The notes: generated by a model from the letters alone, not told the origin. Positions 48,466 to 57,233 are shown, numbered from the stretch's first letter. The stretch is 64,000 nt of DNA from UMGS1590 sp036303105 (GCA_036303105.1 JAXJBF010000132.1:9578-73577); one strand, 5' to 3'. Translations and numbers: made by a program.

Positions 48466-50433
48466 ATGAATAAGTATTATCCACACATTTTTGAACCTTT
48501 GACCGTCGGAAAGGTGACTTTTAAAAACCGTATTTTTACAGCACCATCAATGGCGCATATGATACAAAACAATGCACCAACTTATCCAGAAATGCCATTT
48601 ATTTGTAACTATCTTGAAAAAGCAAAAGGTGGCGCTGCCCAGGTTGAATGCGGCGGGCAGCAAGTGAATGATCCAGGAAAAAATCCAATTCATTCCAATT
48701 TTGATATTGAAAATCCTTCTGGTTGGCGAAATTTCATTCATCTCACTAATGCTATTCATTTTTATGATGCAAAAGCTTCATATGAATTAATTCATTTCGG
48801 TTCTGAAGGTGAGTATACAGAAGAAGCAAAGAAGCAAAAGATTTATGGTTGTTCAGACTTTACGCGAAATGATGGTTTGCATTTTTATCAAATGCCTTAT
48901 GAAGAGATGGATAAACTGGCCAATCGTTATGCTGATTTGGCTGAATGTGTGAAGTTCTGTGGCTTCGATACGCTGCTCATTCATGGCGGCCACGGTACCT
49001 TGTTACAGGAATTCGTTTCTCCACGCTCTAATCATCGCACTGATGAATATGGTGGCTCCATTGAAAATAGAGCACGTTTTCCGATGATGGTTCTTGATCG
49101 TATTCGTGAAAGAGTTGGTCGAGATCTTTTGATCGAATACCGCATATCAGGTTCAGAATGTGTGCCAGGAGGTTTTGAAATTGGTGAATGCATTGAATTC
49201 CTTAAATTAATTCAGGACCGTATCGATATTGCTCATATTTCTGCTGGTGTTGTACGTGAACCCCGCCTGCGTGCCATCACTCATCCTACTGGATTCCTGC
49301 CAGAAGCCTGCAACGCTTACTTGGCGAAAGCTGTCAAAGACTGCCCAGATATTCGCATTCCTGTGCTGACGCTAGGTGCTTTTCAAGATCCAGAAGCCAT
49401 TGAGCGCGTTCTTGCCAATGGTGAAGCAGATATCGTTGCGATGGCGCGTGGCACTATTGCTGATCCATATACACCGAAGAAGATTAAAGAAGGTCGTTCC
49501 GAAGACATTGTGCCATGCATCAAATGCTTCCAATGCCTCGATGATTTTAAAAACACTCATATGTATTCTTGCGCTGTAAATCCAATTGCCGGTCGTGAAA
49601 CACAGTTGGACATGCTCATCCCAAAAGACTACAAGACTCAGAATGTGGCCATTATTGGTGGTGGTCCTGCCGGAATGAAAACAGCAATTTTAGCTGCAGA
49701 TCGTGGGCACACTGTTACGCTCTTTGAAAAACAAGACGTGCTTGGTGGACAGCTTAATGATGCTGATTTTATGGCGTTTAAATATGATCTGAGAAAATAT
49801 AAAAATTATCTCATTGACCATGTCATGAAGCACCCAAATATCACTGTCAAATTAGGAATTGAAGCCACACCAGAGTCCATTAAAGCCATGGACTTTGACA
49901 GCGTTGTTTGTGCGATTGGTGCTGTGCCACTGATCCCGCCAATTCCAGGCGTTGATGGCAATAATGTTATCTGGGCAGGTGATAGTTTCTACCAACCTGA
50001 AGCAGTAGGCCGTTCTATTGTTGTTATTGGTGGCGGTCAAGTTGGTTGTGAAACAGCCATTCATTATGGCATGAATGGTAAAAGAGTAACAATCCTTGAA
50101 ATGAAGTCGGCGCTTGCACGTGATGCCATGAGAACCTATCGTGAAGAAATTGAAGGTCAAGTACACGATCATTGTGAAGCCATCGTTGATGCGCAAGTGA
50201 CCTTAATTGAACAAGATGGTGTCACTTACAAAGATGCTGCTGGCGACAGTCATAAGATCCCTTGTGACACTGTTATTTTGGCTGTTGGCATGCGTTCCTT
50301 GCTTGCTGAAGCAGAAACTTTCAGAGATTGCGCAGAAAACTTTAGAAAACTGGGCGATTGTGTCAAAGTTGGTAATGTTAGAACTGTAACCCGCGCTGCT
50401 TTTGATACGGCAATGACTTTGGGTGCTAATTGA
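48466..50433 (+). CDS. BaiH/FadH-like NADH:flavin ene-reductase with 4Fe-4S cluster
   Basis: A 655-residue three-domain enzyme. Residues 1-345 are an old-yellow-enzyme FMN barrel (FEPLTVGKVTFKNRIFTAPS; HGGHGTLLQEFVSPRSN; RTDEYGGSIENRARF). A 4Fe-4S site follows (CIKCFQCLDD then C in MYSCAVNP), then FAD/NAD(P)H domains with VAIIGGGPAGMKTAILAADR and VVIGGGQVGCETAIHYG. The family includes 2,4-dienoyl-CoA reductase, BaiCD/BaiH and trimethylamine dehydrogenase. The HFGSEGEYTEE loop replaces the usual QLxHxGR, so the substrate pocket differs. RBS AAAGGAGAAATCG. Beside a carboxylate-type transporter it probably reduces an imported unsaturated acid; a bile-acid role is not supported by the neighbours. 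Confidence 0.9.
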   Translation: MNKYYPHIFEPLTVGKVTFKNRIFTAPSMAHMIQNNAPTYPEMPFICNYLEKAKGGAAQVECGGQQVNDPGKNPIHSNFDIENPSGWRNFIHLTNAIHFYDAKASYELIHFGSEGEYTEEAKKQKIYGCSDFTRNDGLHFYQMPYEEMDKLANRYADLAECVKFCGFDTLLIHGGHGTLLQEFVSPRSNHRTDEYGGSIENRARFPMMVLDRIRERVGRDLLIEYRISGSECVPGGFEIGECIEFLKLIQDRIDIAHISAGVVREPRLRAITHPTGFLPEACNAYLAKAVKDCPDIRIPVLTLGAFQDPEAIERVLANGEADIVAMARGTIADPYTPKKIKEGRSEDIVPCIKCFQCLDDFKNTHMYSCAVNPIAGRETQLDMLIPKDYKTQNVAIIGGGPAGMKTAILAADRGHTVTLFEKQDVLGGQLNDADFMAFKYDLRKYKNYLIDHVMKHPNITVKLGIEATPESIKAMDFDSVVCAIGAVPLIPPIPGVDGNNVIWAGDSFYQPEAVGRSIVVIGGGQVGCETAIHYGMNGKRVTILEMKSALARDAMRTYREEIEGQVHDHCEAIVDAQVTLIEQDGVTYKDAAGDSHKIPCDTVILAVGMRSLLAEAETFRDCAENFRKLGDCVKVGNVRTVTRAAFDTAMTLGAN

Positions 50434-50440
50434 TTGTATA

Positions 50441-50490
50441 TTAAAAAGTCGGGAAAACAGAGCATACGTTCTGCTTTCTCGACTTTTTGA
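50441..50490. terminator. Bidirectional hairpin terminator
   Basis: AAAAAGTCGGGAAA pairs with TTTCTCGACTTTTT around a bulged CAGA/TCTG stem; shared with the convergent AraC gene. Confidence 0.82.
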
Positions 50491-50506
50491 GTTTTGTATA
50501 ATATTA

Positions 50507-51466
50507 TTAGTTTTTTGACCAGCGTCGTGGCGAAGTGCCGTAGTAGTGCTTAAACGCTTTGTAGAAATTGCTGCTGTTGCTGTAGCCCAGCATGGCAGCA
50601 ATTTTTTCGATGGAAAGATCGGTGTGATTGAGCAGCAAGTGTGCTTTTCGCATTCTCGATTCAAGCAGCAGCTGAGAAAACGTTTTGCCTGTTTTCTCGG
50701 GCAGTAGCCTGGATAGGTAAACGGGATGATAGCCGAAATGGGCAGCGGTGGTTTTTAGCGTGGCAGAATCGGCGTTGCATTCAAGATAGGCGGTGACTTG
50801 ATCAATCAATGTGCTTGTGCTGGTTGTGGGCAGCTGTTGGCGCTGGTATTCTGAGGAAAGATACATCGCCAGAGACATGATCATGGGCTTTAAGATTTTT
50901 TGTGTGTCGTCGGTTTTGTTGGCGTATTCGAGCACCATAAGGCCAAGCAGCCGCCAGATAGGGGACGCTGGCGGGAGAGCCAGATGGAAACACTCATCGG
51001 CGTATCTGTCTTTTTGCGGCGCCAGGAAAAAATGCAGCATGGCTGTATCTGCCGATAGCGATGGGAGAAATTCTCGGATAAAGGTTTCTTTTTGAATCAA
51101 CACCCCGATGATGGTGCAAGTCTGATCGCTGTCGCGTGTTACTGCATAGCCGCTGTAAGGCTGGCCAACATAACAATCTCCTTCTTTGATGGTGATGCAA
51201 TTGTCTGGGTGAGCACTGAGCGCCTGATAATCACCGCTGTAGGCAAAGTGAATAAAGAAAAAATCATGGCGGTGGAAAGGCTCTTGGATCTTTGTACCGG
51301 TAAAGACATTGATCATCACCTCTTCTGATTCATCCCCCAGCCAATGTTGCACAGGTTCCTCTTCGTTGGAGGCTGATACATCGGTGAAATCCCAGCGGAG
51401 CATATGAAAATCCTGAGCCAGTTTTTCCAGTGCGTGCAATATTTCCTCATCATGGTACACATACAT
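50507..51466 (-). CDS. AraC-family regulator
   Basis: A 319-residue regulator. The N-terminal AraC-type cupin (about 50-200) has FHRHDFFFIHFAYSGDYQAL as its start; the C-terminal 100 residues contain two HTH motifs, LKTTAAHFGYHPVYLSRLLP and IEKIAAMLGYSNSSNFYKAF, and finish with SPRRWSK. The ribosome site is weak (AGGCGGCAACGACC). It is divergent from a flavin-reductase-like gene (166 bp between starts), the likely target. The ligand is unknown. It terminates against the ene-reductase. Confidence 0.93.
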   Translation of the reverse strand: MYVYHDEEILHALEKLAQDFHMLRWDFTDVSASNEEEPVQHWLGDESEEVMINVFTGTKIQEPFHRHDFFFIHFAYSGDYQALSAHPDNCITIKEGDCYVGQPYSGYAVTRDSDQTCTIIGVLIQKETFIREFLPSLSADTAMLHFFLAPQKDRYADECFHLALPPASPIWRLLGLMVLEYANKTDDTQKILKPMIMSLAMYLSSEYQRQQLPTTSTSTLIDQVTAYLECNADSATLKTTAAHFGYHPVYLSRLLPEKTGKTFSQLLLESRMRKAHLLLNHTDLSIEKIAAMLGYSNSSNFYKAFKHYYGTSPRRWSKN

Positions 51467-51632
51467 GGTCGTTGCCGCCTTTCGTTGATCAGATACAATG
51501 GTTAAATTATACCATATAAAATGTTAATATATGGCGCTGTTTTTGATCAGAAAAGCGGGTATGCTATTGTTCAATGAAACGTGATTACGAAAGCAAAAAA
51601 CAGACTGCTGCAAAAAAAGGAGCGTATGACTC

Positions 51633-52205
51633 ATGATGAAAAATTTGGGCGCGCAAGCGTTTGGTTATGGCTACCCGGTTCCGGTTTTGATGGTTGCAAC
51701 TTACAACGATGATGGCACGGTGAACGCCATGAATCTGCACGAAGCCATGCGGACGAATGCCGGCGATTTGGCGCTGTGCATTGGACCGTTCAGTAAGACC
51801 CACGAAAATGTTGAAAAGAGACGTGCATTCACAGTTGCCCTTGTCGGCCAGGAGATGATGGCTGAGATTGACTACCTTGGCAGCGTCAGTGGGCACCATG
51901 TTCCCGATAAATTTGAACGAACCGGCTTAAAAGCGGTCAAGAGCGACTATGTCGACGCCCCTATTGTCGAAGACTGCTCCGTGGTCATCGAATGCGAATT
52001 GGTTGAAATTGTTACCGGCACGCAGTTTTCTACCGTGCTGGCAAAGATTGTCAACATCGCAGCTGATGACAGTATATTAAACGCGCAAGGCCAAATTGAT
52101 GCCCTGAAAACCAATATACTGCTTTACGATCCCTTCGGCACAGGTTACCTAACCCTTGGTGAGCGAGTGGGTACACCATGGCGCGAAGGGAAAAAGTTTA
52201 TGTAA
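51633..52205 (+). CDS. Flavin reductase-like (FMN-binding split barrel) protein
   Basis: A 190-residue split-barrel flavoprotein, second in the window: FGYGYPVPVLMVATYNDDGT, then MNLHEAMRTNAGDLALCIGP and KTHENVEKRRAFTVALVGQE. It resembles the protein at 39.1 kb in fold and in the N-terminal P-x-P-V-x-x-V pattern, but the two are distant. It probably binds FMN and serves as an NAD(P)H:flavin oxidoreductase. AAAAGGAG lies 12 nt ahead of an ATG-ATG pair, a slightly long spacing. It is divergent from an AraC regulator and is followed by a hairpin. Confidence 0.85.
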   Translation: MMKNLGAQAFGYGYPVPVLMVATYNDDGTVNAMNLHEAMRTNAGDLALCIGPFSKTHENVEKRRAFTVALVGQEMMAEIDYLGSVSGHHVPDKFERTGLKAVKSDYVDAPIVEDCSVVIECELVEIVTGTQFSTVLAKIVNIAADDSILNAQGQIDALKTNILLYDPFGTGYLTLGERVGTPWREGKKFM

Positions 52206-52221
52206 GAAAATACTTTGGTAA

Positions 52222-52252
52222 GAAAGTCACTCCTGTGGCTTTCTTTATTTTT
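52222..52252 (+). terminator. Hairpin terminator
   Basis: AGAAAGTCAC-TCCT-GTGGCTTTCT with T-rich tail, overlapping the 3' end of the convergent ABC gene. Confidence 0.78.
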
Positions 52253-53924
52253 TTATCTGTAGATACTGTGAAAATTGCGAAGAGGTGGAAAGCAATTCTT
52301 CGAGGTTTCCATGTTCTTTTATTTGACCATTTTCTATGTAGAAAATTTCATCATATTGATGTAGTAATTCCTTTTCAAGATGATGCGTGATAGTAATGAG
52401 TGTTAATCCGTTCATTTTTAATAATCTATTTTCGATATCGTAGGCGGTTTGCCGGTCAATGGCAGAGGTTCCTTCGTCTAAGATCAAGATCAGTTTATTA
52501 CGAATCAACGCACGGGCTACGGCGATGCGTTGTTTTTGGCCACCGGATAAATTGGCACCGTTTTCTCCAACTTGGTGGTGCAGTCCATCCGGAAGTGTTG
52601 CTATGAAATCTGTGAGTCCGCTTTTTTCAAGAGCGGCGGTTAGTTGATTCTCCGAGAAGCTTTCATGTAAGCAGATGTTGTCGTAAATGGATTCGTTAAA
52701 CATGTAAATGTTTTGATGAATGATCGAAGACAGTTGAACCAATTGCTCGTTTTTGATTGTATGGAGCTCTTGATGATCGTACAATACATCTCCTGTGTAT
52801 GTAGAGTAATAACCAGACAGCAATTTAATGAGCGTACTCTTTCCACAACCGCTTTTCCCAAGGATGGCATATTTTTTCCCTTTCTCAATGGTGCAATTCA
52901 CGTGAGAGAGTACCTGCGTTTTACTGTCGTAAGAAAAGGAAACGTTTTTGACACAGATTTGATGGTTAAATGTGGCGGATTTTCCAGTCTGTTCGTCAGA
53001 ATATTTAGCGATGCTTTGTATTTTATCCACGATTGGCTGGATGCTTTTAATTTTAGGAACGTTTGTAAAGATCATAATCAAAGGATTTGCAAGATTACTG
53101 CTGACTTGCACCATGCCCAATAACGTTCCAGCGGTTATTCGGCCAGTAATGATAAAATATGCGGATAGAAATAAAACCACAATTTGGACCATGAGCGCAA
53201 GAAAGGCAGACAAGCCTTCGTTTAATGCCATTAGTCTGTCTATAGAATATTTTGCACGGATGGTTTCTGTGTTTATCGTACGGAATCGATGGGTAACGCT
53301 TTTTTTCATAGAGTACGACTTAACAATTTCAAATCCGGAGAGGATGTCTTTTAATACGACTGTAAAACGGGACAATTGTGTTGAAAATTTGTTTTGGCGT
53401 TGTTCTAGAGGTTTGCCGAGGAGTGCTGGCACAAGCATCATTATTGCAATGGCAATGACCACACAAATGGTTACGATGAAATCAAAATAGATCATCAGAA
53501 TAAATGATGATATAAAGATAACTATGTATTGAACGGTTTCAAAGAGGGGCAGCAGGTAATTGTCTTCAATCATTTTTACATCATTTGTAACAATAGAAAT
53601 GTAGTCTGCGGTGTTTTTCTTGTAAAAACCTTCAATGCTGTGATTGACGATCCCCTGAAAAACATCGGTACGGATTTGCTGGAGTATTTTACAGATTACT
53701 TTTTTGCTGAGTAAAGATTGGAGATAGAGAAACACTCCCAGCAAAATAAAATAGCCGATGGAAAAGAGGACTATTTGGAGAAACTGGTGGAGATCTTGCT
53801 TGACGGCAATATCCAGCAGTTGTTGAAGCAAGAGTGCAATAAAGACATAGCCCAAAGATGCTAGGATACTTGTCAGTATTGCTAAAGCGAATAGCGCTTT
53901 ATTTTGTTTAATGTAGGTGTTCAT
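52245..53924 (-). CDS. ABC exporter, fused permease and ATPase
   Basis: A 559-residue half-transporter. Residues 1-310 have six membrane helices of the type I exporter fold (MNTYIKQNKALFALAILTSI to the sixth helix near 290). The nucleotide-binding domain has Walker A GKSGCGKST, a Q-loop in SSIIHQNIYMF, signature LSGGQKQR, Walker B LILILDEGTSAID and switch His in TITHHLEKEL. A homodimer is needed for function; the heterodimer partner is not encoded nearby. It lies behind a TetR gene on the same strand, with a hairpin and a palindromic operator between, so it is probably an induced drug or peptide exporter. Confidence 0.94.
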   Translation of the reverse strand: MNTYIKQNKALFALAILTSILASLGYVFIALLLQQLLDIAVKQDLHQFLQIVLFSIGYFILLGVFLYLQSLLSKKVICKILQQIRTDVFQGIVNHSIEGFYKKNTADYISIVTNDVKMIEDNYLLPLFETVQYIVIFISSFILMIYFDFIVTICVVIAIAIMMLVPALLGKPLEQRQNKFSTQLSRFTVVLKDILSGFEIVKSYSMKKSVTHRFRTINTETIRAKYSIDRLMALNEGLSAFLALMVQIVVLFLSAYFIITGRITAGTLLGMVQVSSNLANPLIMIFTNVPKIKSIQPIVDKIQSIAKYSDEQTGKSATFNHQICVKNVSFSYDSKTQVLSHVNCTIEKGKKYAILGKSGCGKSTLIKLLSGYYSTYTGDVLYDHQELHTIKNEQLVQLSSIIHQNIYMFNESIYDNICLHESFSENQLTAALEKSGLTDFIATLPDGLHHQVGENGANLSGGQKQRIAVARALIRNKLILILDEGTSAIDRQTAYDIENRLLKMNGLTLITITHHLEKELLHQYDEIFYIENGQIKEHGNLEELLSTSSQFSQYLQIKK

Positions 53925-53941
53925 AAAATACCCTCCATTTT

Positions 53942-53962
53942 ATACATGTATCATGTATGTAT
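53942..53962 (-). promoter_or_regulatory. ATACATGTAT operator upstream of the ABC gene
   Basis: ATACATGTAT followed by CATGTATGTAT forms an inverted array 18 nt before the ABC start. The same decamer occurs at 54640-54649 before the TetR gene, so both promoters are probably bound by the TetR protein. Confidence 0.65.
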
Positions 53963-53969
53963 TGTGTAA

Positions 53970-53998
53970 AAAATAAAATTGTCTTTCGACAATTTTAT
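53970..53998 (-). terminator. Hairpin between tetR and the ABC gene
   Basis: ATAAAATTGTC-TTTC-GACAATTTTAT on the minus strand overlaps the end of tetR; it should terminate or attenuate the tetR transcript before the ABC promoter. Confidence 0.75.
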
Positions 53999-54624
53999 TC
54001 TCCCACATGCTCTCTGCACAACTCAACGAGTTCGTTGTCAATGACAGGGAATCCTAATTTATCAGTGATTTCCTTAATCATTAAGAATTTTTCCCAGGCT
54101 TCATCTGAAGTCATTGGATAGATGGTGGGAATGGACCAGAAGTTTGTTAAAAGGACAAAAAGATCGGCCAGCAATTTGGGGTGTTCAGCTATAATGGAGC
54201 CGTCTTGTATCCCTTCTTCGATCAGCTCTTGATACATAGGTGCCAGTTCCTGGTTGCTTTCGACCAATTTTTTAAGAAAAGCTGGACTGCCCATGAGCTG
54301 CATGGATGCCATGCTCAGCTGATGATGTTCTGTTTTGTCGAAGGACGTTTTCAAGACAAATTTAATTTTTTCTAAGCCGTTCAGTTCGGTATGAGCCTTT
54401 GCTTTTTCGAAAGGGTTGCTTTCATAAAAAAGCTTTTCGCATAGGGTGTCAAAAACCTCTTCTTTCGATTTAAAATGATGGTAAAAAGCGCCTCGAGTTA
54501 AACCGCCCATTTCGCTGATGATATCTAGCACTGTTGTTTCTTCGTAGCCCTTTTCCAAAAATAATTTTAGCGCCGCATCGAGAATTTTTTGAACAGTTTC
54601 TTCTGGATATTTATTTCTAGGCAA
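53995..54624 (-). CDS. TetR-family regulator of the ABC exporter
   Basis: A 209-residue TetR protein. The DNA-binding domain is RNKYPEETVQKILDAALKLF then LEKGYEETTVLDIISEMGGL and GAFYHHFKSKEEVFDTL; the remainder is a helical ligand domain. The frame reaches 16 codons further up (MIPFIRAQYMYEG...), but the TTG is 9 nt behind GAAGGGG, and ATACATGTAT lies immediately before it, so the shorter form is favoured. It is followed by its ABC transporter gene and presumably represses both units until a toxic ligand binds. Confidence 0.9.
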   Translation of the reverse strand: MPRNKYPEETVQKILDAALKLFLEKGYEETTVLDIISEMGGLTRGAFYHHFKSKEEVFDTLCEKLFYESNPFEKAKAHTELNGLEKIKFVLKTSFDKTEHHQLSMASMQLMGSPAFLKKLVESNQELAPMYQELIEEGIQDGSIIAEHPKLLADLFVLLTNFWSIPTIYPMTSDEAWEKFLMIKEITDKLGFPVIDNELVELCREHVGE

Positions 54625-54639
54625 AAAATCATCCCCTTC

Positions 54640-54660
54640 ATACATGTATTGTGCACGTAT
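54640..54660 (-). promoter_or_regulatory. ATACATGTAT operator upstream of tetR
   Basis: ATACATGTAT followed by TGTGCACGTAT, matching the array ahead of the ABC gene; a further GCATGTATG copy lies at about 54690. This supports autoregulation. Confidence 0.6.
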
Positions 54661-54807
54661 AAATGGTATCATGCAGAGTGCATGTATGTCAATGATATGT
54701 TTTAGGCGTGTTTATTTTTCTATAATCTCTATTAAAACAAGCAATCATTCTGTACAATATTAGAGAATTGTAACGGAGAAATTTAGAGCAAAGGAGCGTA
54801 ATAACAC

Positions 54808-55275
54808 ATGATCAATGTACTTTTTGTTTGCCACGGCAATATTTGTCGGTCGGCGATGGCTGAGAATATGTTTCGTCAGATGGTGGAGGAGCGCGGGCTG
54901 TCGGATTTGGTGACAGTGGATTCGGCGGCGACGTCTCGGGAGGAGATTGGCAACACGATTTATCCGCCGGCGGAGGCGAAGCTTGTGGAGAAGGGCGTGG
55001 AGGTGTGCGACCATCGGGCACGGCAGTTGGAAGCGGCGGATTATGCGCGCTTTGACTGGCTGGTCGGGATGGATGCAGCGAACATGCGCAACATGGCGCG
55101 GATTTGCGGCGGCGATCCGGACGATAAGATGGTGCGGCTGCTGGAGCTTGTCGGCGAATCTCGGGATATTGCGGACCCATGGTACAGCGGCGATTTTGAG
55201 TGTACGTATGAAGATTTGCAGCAAGGGCTCGAGGCGCTGATGGCGCAGGTGGAAGCGGCCTGTGCAGAGGAGTGA
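54808..55275 (+). CDS. Low-molecular-weight protein tyrosine phosphatase
   Basis: A 155-residue LMW-PTP. The P-loop VLFVCHGNICRSAMAE contains nucleophile C8 and R14 of the C-x5-R motif, and the general-acid loop is IADPWYSGDFECTYED (Asp then Pro-Trp). The family dephosphorylates protein tyrosine or arginine phosphate, or exopolysaccharide-control kinases. RBS AAAGGAGCG. It is followed 33 nt later by a GNAT gene. All catalytic residues are present. Confidence 0.96.
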   Translation: MINVLFVCHGNICRSAMAENMFRQMVEERGLSDLVTVDSAATSREEIGNTIYPPAEAKLVEKGVEVCDHRARQLEAADYARFDWLVGMDAANMRNMARICGGDPDDKMVRLLELVGESRDIADPWYSGDFECTYEDLQQGLEALMAQVEAACAEE

Positions 55276-55308
55276 TGAAAGGCTCGAAAATGAGGAGCGC
55301 GTACTGCT

Positions 55309-55752
55309 GTGGAAATTAAAGAGATTAAGGAGAATAAAAAACGATTTCTCCCTTTGTTGCTGTTGGCCGACGAACAAGAAAACATGATAGACCGATATAT
55401 TGATCGAGGAACGATGTATGTATTAGACGATCATGGGGTTAAATGCGAGTGTGTAGTGACCGATGAGGGGCATGGTATTCTTGAAATTAAAAACATTGCA
55501 ACTGAGCCAGAATATCAGGGTCAAGGTTACGGTCGAGCGCTTATTGACTTTGTTGCCGAGAAATACAAAGGAGAGTATTCCCTGCTGCAGGTTGGCACAG
55601 GAGATTGTCCGCTGACCATATCGTTCTACGAAAAATGTGGATTTGTCCGCTCACATAGTATGAAAAACTTCTTTATCGACCACTATGACCATCCGATTTA
55701 TGAATATGGCGTTCAACTGATAGACATGATTTATTTACAGAGAAAATTATAA
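55309..55752 (+). CDS. GNAT-family acetyltransferase
   Basis: A 147-residue N-acetyltransferase. The acetyl-CoA loop is QGQGYGRALIDFVAEKY (Q-x-x-G-x-G/A), preceded by the catalytic-strand pattern LEIKNIATEPEYQGQG, and ISFYEKCGFVRS closes the fold. The short GTG start is 12 nt behind GAGGAGCG, a slightly long spacing. It is co-directional with the LMW phosphatase. The acceptor is unknown. Confidence 0.87.
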   Translation: MEIKEIKENKKRFLPLLLLADEQENMIDRYIDRGTMYVLDDHGVKCECVVTDEGHGILEIKNIATEPEYQGQGYGRALIDFVAEKYKGEYSLLQVGTGDCPLTISFYEKCGFVRSHSMKNFFIDHYDHPIYEYGVQLIDMIYLQRKL

Positions 55753-56056
55753 AAAGTTTGCTGAATGTGCTATTATCGTGCCACTTTCAACACTGAATCC
55801 AGGTGTCTGCCGGCGGTGTGATCGAGCAGGAAATCAGAAACGGTTTCCTGTTTTTTATGGCCAAATGTATTGGCATAGGAGGCTATGATTCTTCCACTGT
55901 GCTGATGAGACTTGAGACGGATTGGCGCGTAGGTTTATTTATCGATGGCTTGTTATAGGATGAATCTATAGCAAGCCGCAATTTTTTTGTATTAGCCAAG
56001 TCTAAAAAAAGCCTATATAATAAGTGCAGTAATTACGACAACAGAGGAGATTGAGT
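55753..56056. other. Gene-poor stretch with two hairpins and a promoter
   Basis: It contains a weak hairpin AGGAAA...TTTCCT (about 55829-55850), an open frame of 51 codons from a GTG at 55802 with no similarity I recognise, a strong terminator at 55947-55989 and then a TATAAT at 56016-56021 that probably starts the methyltransferase transcript. I saw no T-box or SAM riboswitch pattern. Confidence 0.45.
55947..55989 (+). terminator. Hairpin terminator
   Basis: GGCTTGTTATAG pairs exactly with CTATAGCAAGCC, then T7. It lies before the promoter of the methyltransferase gene and terminates upstream transcripts. Confidence 0.85.
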
Positions 56057-57169
56057 ATGAGTTTATATACACCATTTCGTTTTGACTATGTGGGTAGTTT
56101 TTTGCGTCCAGAATCTTTAAAAAAGGCACGCGCTGATCGTGAAGCGGGCCTGATTAGTGCTGATGAGTTGAAGGCTGTGGAAGATGCAGCGATCACGGAT
56201 TTGATTGAAAAGCAGAAGGCTGCTGGTTTTCATGTGATCACTGACGGGGAATTCCGCCGTTCAACCTGGCATTTGGATTTCATGTGGGGGTTTGAAGGAG
56301 TTGACCACAAAACCACCGAGAAGGGTTTGCAGTTCCATGGAGAAGCGGCAAAGATTGATGATACGTTTCTGACAGGGAAGATTGGTGTTGGCACGCATCC
56401 ATTTGTGGAGCATTTCAAGTTTGTGAAGCAGTTTGAAGATGCAAACACTGTAGCGAAGCAGACGATTCCTGCACCGGCACAGTTCCTGGAACAGTTCATT
56501 ATGCCAATGAACATTGAAAGCACCCGTAAGTTCTATGCTGATGATGACTCTTTGGTGGCAGACATTGTGGCTGGCTATAAGCAAGTGATCACTGATCTGT
56601 ATGCTGCTGGCTGCCGCAATTTGCAGTTTGATGACTGCACGTGGGGGCTCTTTATTGATGAACGTGCGCATCAGTTTTTTGCAACGGACGATGCTGGCTT
56701 GGCTCGTTTGAAAGAGCTTTTCCTGACCATCAACAATCTTGCCATTGAAGGCAAGCCTGACGATATGGTCATCAATACACATATTTGTCGCGGCAATTTC
56801 CATTCTACCTGGGCTTGCAGTGGGCCTTATGATGGTATTGCGGAATATGTATTTGCCCGTGAAAATGTGAATGCACTTTATCTGGAATTTGATGATGCAC
56901 GTTCAGGCAGCTTTGATTGCTTGAAAGAGGTTTCACCAGATAAGAAGGTTGTCATTGGGCTGGTGACCACCAAGTCGCCACAGCTGGAAGACAAGGCTGC
57001 TGTGATTGCGCGTATTCACGAAGCTGCACAGTACATTCCGCTGGATCGCCTCTATCTCAGCCCTCAGTGTGGGTTTGCATCCTGTGAGATTGGCAATAAG
57101 CTGACGGAAGAAGAGCAGTGGAAGAAGCTCGCGCTGGTGAAAGAAATCGCTGAAGAAGTATGGGGCTAA
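56057..57169 (+). CDS. MetE C-terminal-like cobalamin-independent methyltransferase (YxjG type)
   Basis: A 370-residue protein equal to the catalytic C-terminal half of MetE. The opening FDYVGSFLRPESLKKARADR and the zinc ligands His and Cys in NTHICRGN, Glu in LYLEFDD, and Cys in LSPQCGFAS are all in place. YxjG/YxjH-like forms methylate homocysteine or a related thiol, using a methylated donor; the N-terminal folate-binding half of MetE is absent. An upstream TTG two codons earlier is less likely because AGAGGAG is 7 nt from the ATG. It is monocistronic and preceded by TATAAT; no riboswitch was seen. The methyl donor is not determined. Confidence 0.92.
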   Translation: MSLYTPFRFDYVGSFLRPESLKKARADREAGLISADELKAVEDAAITDLIEKQKAAGFHVITDGEFRRSTWHLDFMWGFEGVDHKTTEKGLQFHGEAAKIDDTFLTGKIGVGTHPFVEHFKFVKQFEDANTVAKQTIPAPAQFLEQFIMPMNIESTRKFYADDDSLVADIVAGYKQVITDLYAAGCRNLQFDDCTWGLFIDERAHQFFATDDAGLARLKELFLTINNLAIEGKPDDMVINTHICRGNFHSTWACSGPYDGIAEYVFARENVNALYLEFDDARSGSFDCLKEVSPDKKVVIGLVTTKSPQLEDKAAVIARIHEAAQYIPLDRLYLSPQCGFASCEIGNKLTEEEQWKKLALVKEIAEEVWG

Positions 57170-57197
57170 GATATTTTTGCAATCGCTGAAATGATGA

Positions 57198-57228
57198 ACG
57201 GCATGGCGCTGGCCATGCCGTTTTTTGT
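57198..57228 (+). terminator. Hairpin terminator
   Basis: ACGGCATGGC-GCTG-GCCATGCCGT then T6. Confidence 0.88.
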
Positions 57229-57233
57229 TTTAT

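Noticed and set aside
48466..50433. Bile-acid 7-alpha-dehydroxylation (bai) gene cluster
   Set aside because: The enzyme resembles BaiH/BaiCD, but baiA, baiB, baiE, baiF and baiG homologues are not present in the flanks, and the loop near the active site differs.
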